A stretch of 64,000 nucleotides of DNA from contig CM054180.1 in assembly GCA_028829895.1 (NCBI GenBank), positions 107,666,635-107,730,634 of the forward strand, in the 5' to 3' direction. This DNA is from Sinotaia quadrata (taxonomy: Eukaryota > Mollusca > Gastropoda > Architaenioglossa > Viviparidae). This document shows positions 58,735 through 64,000 of this stretch, piece after piece. Under the pieces are notes generated by a model that was not told the DNA's origin, made no database searches, and worked only from the letters and a program-made list of their open reading frames with translations. The position numbers and the translations under genes are program-made. Each line of letters begins with the position of its first letter. Position 1 is the first letter of the stretch.

Positions 58735-59470
58735 AATGTTAGTGAGGTCGTCAAGACTCTCTACATCACTGTGAGGGAGGTCGTCAAAGCTCTCTACGTC
58801 ACCGTTAGTGAGGTCGTCAAGGCTCTCTACATCACTGTGAGGGAGATCGTCAAGGCTTTGTACATCACTGTGAGGTCGTCAAGGCTCTCTACATCACTCT
58901 GTTAGTCCGTTCAAGACTTCTCAAATCATTGTTACTAAGTTGATCAAGGTTGCTTAAATCATTGTTGATGAGATGGTTCAGGTTGTCTACATCATTATTA
59001 TTATGTCGGTCAGTCTGGAAAAGCTATCTAAATCAAGATGGTTTGATTGTCTAGGTAACTATTAGTGAGTTAGTCCAGGATGCTTGGATCGCTCACTGAG
59101 CAGGTCAAGATTATCTAGAGCATTCTTATATGTTGGTCATCGTTGTATAGAGCATTGTTATTAAATTGGTAATGGCTGTCTAGAACACTGATACTAAGTT
59201 GGTCAATGTTGTCCAGAACAGTTACTGAGTTGGTTAAGGTTACCTAGATAACTTACTGAGCTGATGAAGGTTATGTGGAGCACCCTTTTTGAAGTTAGCA
59301 ATGCTGCTCAAAACACATTGATTGAAGTGATCTATGTTGTCCAGAACACAGTTATTGGCTAGGTCAATGTTGTCCAGAACAGTTAAAGAGTTGATAAAGG
59401 CTCAAGTGCACTGTTACTGAATTGGTCACTGTTTTCCTGTATACTGTTATGGAGTATTCAAGGTTAACAA
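58735..59470. repeat. Degenerate minisatellite, about 35-45-bp unit, about 17 copies
   Basis: The first part is well conserved (GTGAGGGAGGTCGTCAAGGC with TCTCTACATCAC). Downstream it decays into variants of GTTACTGAGTTGGTCAAGGT with TTGTCTAGAACA. It appears to be one family with a gradient of age. Confidence 0.85.
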
Positions 59471-59520
59471 TTTATTGCTACTTAGGTGTAGAGATTAATT
59501 TATCTTGGTTAATAAATTAG

Positions 59521-59622
<102 letters not shown>

Positions 59623-59819
59623 CATTGCGTATGTGTTTATAATATTACTACCGATAGTGTGTCATGACCTATTGCAAGAGGCAAGCGAGAAAGTATGCAA
59701 ATAAATATATTAAATAGTAATAAAGCAGACTGAACCAAAACATTAGTTGTGGTGACTTCACTACACTTTATGCATACACATGCACACCACAAACGACACA
59801 TGTACTCCCCCTCTCTCTC

Positions 59820-59874
59820 ACTCAAACACATACACACACAACACACACATTTACACACACACACACACACACAG
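59820..59874. repeat. Imperfect (CA)n microsatellite
   Basis: CACATACACACACAACACAC leading into pure CA. Confidence 0.94.
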
Positions 59875-60003
59875 ATACTTATGCAACAAACATTTTTGAT
59901 TCTACCTCTTTATAATATATTTATAAATAGAAAGTAAAATATTTAATTTTGAAACAAATGTGCGGTTCACTCTTTCTCCCTTAAAATATCAGTTCATCAG
60001 CGT

Positions 60004-60032
60004 TGTGAAAGGGCCCTATATAAATGTAGAGA
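60004..60032 (+). other. GTTGTGAAAGGGCCCTATATAAAT motif: SINE-type tail or TATA element
   Basis: GTGAAAGGGCCCTATATAAA resembles the GCGCTATATAAA-type 3' tail seen in several animal SINE families, and also contains a good TATA box, TATATAAAT. Upstream sequence shows no clear tRNA-derived A or B box. Neither reading is secure. Confidence 0.25.
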
Positions 60033-61770
60033 GATCAACTTTCGTACCGGCTGACACTGAAAATGTTCGTCTTCTTGTCTACTAGTTATGAATTTTGATA
60101 TCACCGCTAAACAGGCAAGTGGCGACACTTGTTCCACATGGAGGAAAAGTGCACTCAAAACTAGGATCGTTTTTACGCCGGAACGCGACTGATGGGATTT
60201 TCATGCCGCAAGCGGCAGGTGAAGAAAAATTCGCACCAGGCTTTAAACGGAAAGAATTTCGACAATAATAATAAAAAATAACCAAAAACTCTTGAAAACT
60301 CCGAAATGTGGGTGGGATTATGCAGATTAGATAGACAGGTCTGGAGACTGGAGTGTCAAAATATTTTGTTTTGGCACTGCGGGACTTGTACACAAACACA
60401 GGGTCCTATTTATTTCGATTCGGGAAAGAAGTTGGTGTGAATCGGTCACATGAGGAAAACTTTGTACAATGTGTGAGGAGGTGGCGGGAAGAATAAAAAT
60501 AAGGAGTAGTAAAGTTCATAAATGAAGAAAATAGAAAATAGAAGATAAATCAACATAAATGAGGAAAAAGTCAGAACGAGAAAATACAATCCGGAAGTGA
60601 TGTAAAAACGAGACAATCACTAAGAACATAAAACTAAACAGTTTGTCAAAGGAAAACAGAAAAAACTATACAAATAATGAAAACGAAAGAAAAAATATTA
60701 TACACAAAGAAAAGAAAAGAGAAATCATTATAAATATATAAAACGAAAGAGAACGAAAACACCGTGTTACTAAAAATAAAATACAGAAAATGATAGATAT
60801 GAAAAGGGTCGAAATACGAAAAATAAAATAGAACATTGCTTAAGTACGGAAAACGATAATATTATAAATATGGATTAGGGAGACATTATAAATATATCAA
60901 TCATAAACACTCGCATTTTTAAAGGAGAAGAAAAAGCAGTAACATACGAGCACAAAGAAAGAAAACAGTAGCGCAACCCCAAATACAATCATGCCAAGTA
61001 TATATATAGTTGCCTTGTCAAAATGATCGAAATGATTTATTAATAATCTAGTAAATTGTAGTGAAAAGAAATAAGTAAGTAAAGAATATTCAAGAATAAC
61101 AGAATGAACAATGAGAGCCACTACAGACCTAATATAATTACAGAGCTTTTATCAACTAACAACACATAAATATAAATTGAAATTCGAAGAAATAAGAAAG
61201 TTGTTAACAAATGGAAACAAGTAGAACGGCACCAATAAATGTCGAAGGGAGAAAACTGTATATAAGAGAAAAGAAAAAAAAAAGTACATAAGTTCTGAAT
61301 GAGGACGAAATAAATAAGACGCGTCGCGAAATCAACGGATGCAAGCAGTGGACTAAACAAGGAATCAATTAGCAATCAATAAATAAGGAGCACTTACATT
61401 GCTCCGCGAAATCAACGAATGATGGATATAGGCCTTAAGAAGAAATAAATCAGCAATGCAATAAATAAAGAACACTAAAGGAGATCAATGAACACAAAAT
61501 ATATAAATAAGACTATGGACAAAATATAGATATAATAGTACTAAATTGAAACAGTAAGGAAACAGTATATATAGAGGAAATTATGGAAAGCATTACAAAT
61601 AATGTATAGCAGTATGATTTTATGGACCCCAATTATCGCGTTATAGCGAGGTTTCGCTGTATAATCAGGGAATAAATGCTAGTTTTCCAGTTTATTTATT
61701 TTTAACTTCATTCTTTCTTACATTCCAGTCTCAACTTACAGTTTCCTGCAACAGTATTTATTAGCCCAAC
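60033..61770. other. A-rich intronic stretch, nothing recognised
   Basis: A GC-richer patch at 60100-60400 has a 105-codon minus-strand frame I do not recognise. From about 60500 to 61600 the sequence is A-rich with scattered GAAA and AAATA runs and a loose repetition of AGAAATAAATCAGCAATC-like segments near 61360-61460. Confidence 0.45.
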
Positions 61771-61918
61771 ATGCACACATACCACACACACACCACACAC
61801 ACACACACACCACACACACACACACACACCACACACACACGCACACACACACCACACACACACACACACCACACGCACGCACGCACACGCACACACACGC
61901 ACACACACCACACGCACG

Positions 61919-61965
<47 letters not shown>

Positions 61966-61966
61966 C
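61771..61966. repeat. (CA)n/(CGCA)n microsatellite with CCACACA interruptions
   Basis: CACACACCACAC and GCACGCAC units pass into pure CA at about 61925. Confidence 0.97.
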
Positions 61967-62194
61967 ATAATAAATACAGTATAATAGTTTATGAACAGGT
62001 TCACTAGAAACAATGTCAAATGTTTAGCATATTACACATGAGCATCTTAGTTCACAATTTGTAAAAGTAATAGTCTACTCACATAATACATCTCTACAGA
62101 AGACACAAGTATAACATATCAATAGCAAAATGCAAGAAATATTTCTAAGTCCATTCTCTCTCAATCAGTCATTTAACTCACCATTAAAAAACAT

Positions 62195-62330
62195 TATAAA
62201 TATGGTACAGCACAGAAACATTGTAAATATGGTACAGCACAGAAACATTGTAAATATGGTACAGTACAGAAACATTGTAAATATGGTATAACACAGAAAC
62301 ATTATAAATATGGTATAGTACAGACAATAT
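62195..62330. repeat. Minisatellite, 27-bp unit, 5 copies
   Basis: ACATTGTAAATATGGTACAG followed by CACAGAA. The 9-codon period opens a minus-strand frame (SVLYHIYNV). Confidence 0.95.
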
Positions 62331-62539
62331 AAATAAGGGACTCCTCATGGAACAATACAAATACAGGTTAAACATAACTATGCATATCTATACATTTTAA
62401 TTTAATAATTAGCGCCTTCTCGACATGTATGTGCATATCGTGTGGCTTATATAAGAATTGTTTCTACTGCTTTCTATCCTTTTCCCACACTCTCTTTCAC
62501 ACACTCACACGCAAAAGGATACACAAACACACGCACGCA

Positions 62540-62556
62540 CGCACGCACGCACATAC
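62540..62556. repeat. (GCAC)n tract
   Basis: Four to five GCAC tetramers. Confidence 0.85.
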
Positions 62557-62682
62557 ACTTGTTTATGAGTAAACAGGACCATTTCTAATAATACAAATCC
62601 ACAGACATGGGCTACGATATCATTCAAGTGATCAATATAATACACATTTAGCATTCATACAAACATTTTGATCAAGCACTAC

Positions 62683-62683
<1 letters not shown>

Positions 62684-62768
<85 letters not shown>
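62684..62768. repeat. (GT)n microsatellite
   Basis: Pure GT, about 42 dinucleotides. Confidence 0.98.
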
Positions 62769-62770
<2 letters not shown>

Positions 62771-63302
62771 CCTGTCTGGGCGATGTAAGGTCATAACTAT
62801 TTTTTAAAGCTATGCTCTACATGAAATGAATATAGTGACGTGTAGATTAGTATAATGAATATAGTGACATGCACATTTCGCGTGTACATCTATGACCAGC
62901 GTGCGTTACATGTTTTATTTTTAGACATAATTTTAAAATTATAGAAATTTATAATTATCTGAATCGACTGTCTTTCAGGCGAACATAGGCAAATTCATTG
63001 TTGGAGTGAATTGTGTTTCAACATGCTGTTCGTTTAGAACTCTAGATGGTAGGTTAATTAAACTGCAATCGGTAGTATGTTACGCAATTTACACAGAGCT
63101 ATTTTTAGTGCATCGAATACATTGCGTGTTTGAATTGTTATTGCCACAGAAGTGTGAGATTTCTTTTTTTAATTTTATTTTTATTTTAAGCTTTTAACGC
63201 TAACACGATTGTCACATTTAACTATACTGCTTTGCTATTGTTCTGTCAGTTGAGCTGATTAATGAAGCAAAATTAATTGGTAATTTTCTTTATCATCCTT
63301 AG
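62769..63302 (+). other. Lhx2/9: 3' end of intron 1
   Basis: Unique AT-rich sequence leading to the acceptor. CTGATTAA at 63255 is a candidate branch point about 45 bases before the pyrimidine-rich TTTTCTTTATCATCCTTAG. Confidence 0.6.
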
Positions 63303-63517
63303 CGGGGTCCTCCTGTAATGGGTTCCGCCGGCGAGGAGCCTCCCGGAGTGTGCGCCGGGTGCGGTCGTCGTATTCTGGATCGATACTACCTGCAAGCGGT
63401 GGACAAACAGTGGCACGTCCAGTGTCTCACGTGCAGCGACTGTCACTTCCGGCTGGACTCGGAGCTCACGTGCTTTGCGCGAGATGGTCAAATCTATTGC
63501 AAGGAGGATTACTATAG
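63303..63517 (+). CDS. Lhx2/9: Lhx2/9 (apterous-class) LIM-homeobox gene, exon 2: first LIM domain
   Basis: 71 codons plus two bases, from acceptor TCCTTAG|CGG to donor ATAG|GTGGGT, leaving phase 2. The exon starts RGPPVMGSAGEEPPGV and then carries a complete LIM zinc-finger pair: CAGC, 17 residues, H-V-Q-C, two residues, C-S-D-C, 18 residues, C-K-E-D (pattern CX2C-X17-HX2C-X2-CX2C-X18-CX2D), the eight residues that bind two zinc ions. DRYYLQAVDKQWH, ESELTCFA-like (DSELTCFARDG) and IYCKEDYYR are close to the first LIM domain of vertebrate Lhx2 and Lhx9; insect apterous is more distant. LIM domains of this class bind the cofactor Ldb/Chip, and the gene family controls limb or wing, eye and neuronal patterning. 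GC content rises sharply here, as expected for a conserved exon. The second LIM domain and homeodomain must lie in later exons outside the window. ATG 63318 could serve as an internal start for a shorter isoform. Confidence 0.96.
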
Positions 63518-64000
63518 GTGGGTTATATATTAATAATTTTTCTTTGGGAAAAAATGCTTTTCTGCTGCAGTTAGTGTTGTAGCGAGGAAGCCTACTCTCG
63601 ACGAAAAGTTTAACTTCCGTCAATTGGATTTACGTTCTTGATCTCCCGAGTCGTTCGTATTCGGCTGTCTGTGATAAAGTATTTATTATTGAATGCATCA
63701 ATGGCATATGTTTTATACTATAGTGTGCCTGCTAGAGATAACATAATATAAGCTAAACGCTTTCTCACAGTGTAAACTAAATCAAACACATAATAAATTA
63801 AAGCAACCACTTCCTTGCAATGTAGGCTCAAAAGAACCGATTTCGCAGTGTAAACTAAAGCACTGACTTTAAAATGGCTCAACTCTGACATTTCTTTCAT
63901 AACGCGAATTAGCAAGCTGCTGACTAACCATTTAATTTCTATTAATATCTTCGACTCGATCGTGTATTATTAACAAATACTTTTATAAACATAAAATAGT
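63518..64000 (+). other. Lhx2/9: Start of intron 2 of the Lhx2/9 gene
   Basis: Begins GTGGGTTATAT. A loose repeat of CTAAACGC/TGTAAACTAAA segments occurs near 63750-63860. No further exon is visible before the window ends. Confidence 0.7.

Overview
This is eukaryotic (animal) genomic DNA: AT-rich, almost entirely non-coding, and crowded with simple-sequence tracts and short-unit minisatellites. One gene is recognisable, a LIM-homeobox gene of the Lhx2/9 (apterous) class on the + strand. The LIM sequence, introns above 20 kb and the microsatellite content (GATA, AC, CT, GAAA) fit a lophotrochozoan such as a mollusc, but the sequence does not prove the phylum.

Layout. 0-12 kb: intergenic DNA with minisatellites and one copy (7681-8034) of an interspersed repeat. 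12.2-12.5 kb: a perfect CRE followed by a possible 46-codon first exon ending in GTAAGT. 13-22 kb: long GT tract, CpG-richer patch with a palindrome of two CACGTG E-boxes, a minisatellite cluster (14.4-16.3 kb) containing a GC-rich CTCF-like patch, then more arrays. 22.2-23.5 kb: an inverted second copy of the interspersed repeat, a hAT-like MITE remnant, and a housekeeping-style promoter (NRF1 and ETS motifs) with a possible short first exon. 24-39 kb: arrays, GC-richer unique patches at 25.7-26.1 and 26.6-26.8 kb, and a perfect 16-bp inverted repeat at 29.5 kb. 39.1-41.6 kb: the likely promoter (CTCF-like site, NF-Y CCAAT box, GC box), 5' leader with a possible uORF, and coding exon 1 of the Lhx2/9 gene. 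41.6-63.3 kb: a 21.7-kb first intron, mostly arrays, one of which carries six T-box half-sites. 63.3-63.5 kb: exon 2 with the first LIM domain. The second LIM domain and the homeodomain lie beyond the window.

Exon 1 ends in phase 0 at a good donor and exon 2 starts in phase 0 at a good acceptor, giving 300 codons of joined protein. The most unusual local structure is a tandem repeat whose first unit is the exon 1/intron 1 splice junction itself, so that donor-like sequences recur through the first 200 bases of the intron. No RNA genes, CRISPR arrays, complete transposons, viral genes or bacterial-type operons were seen.
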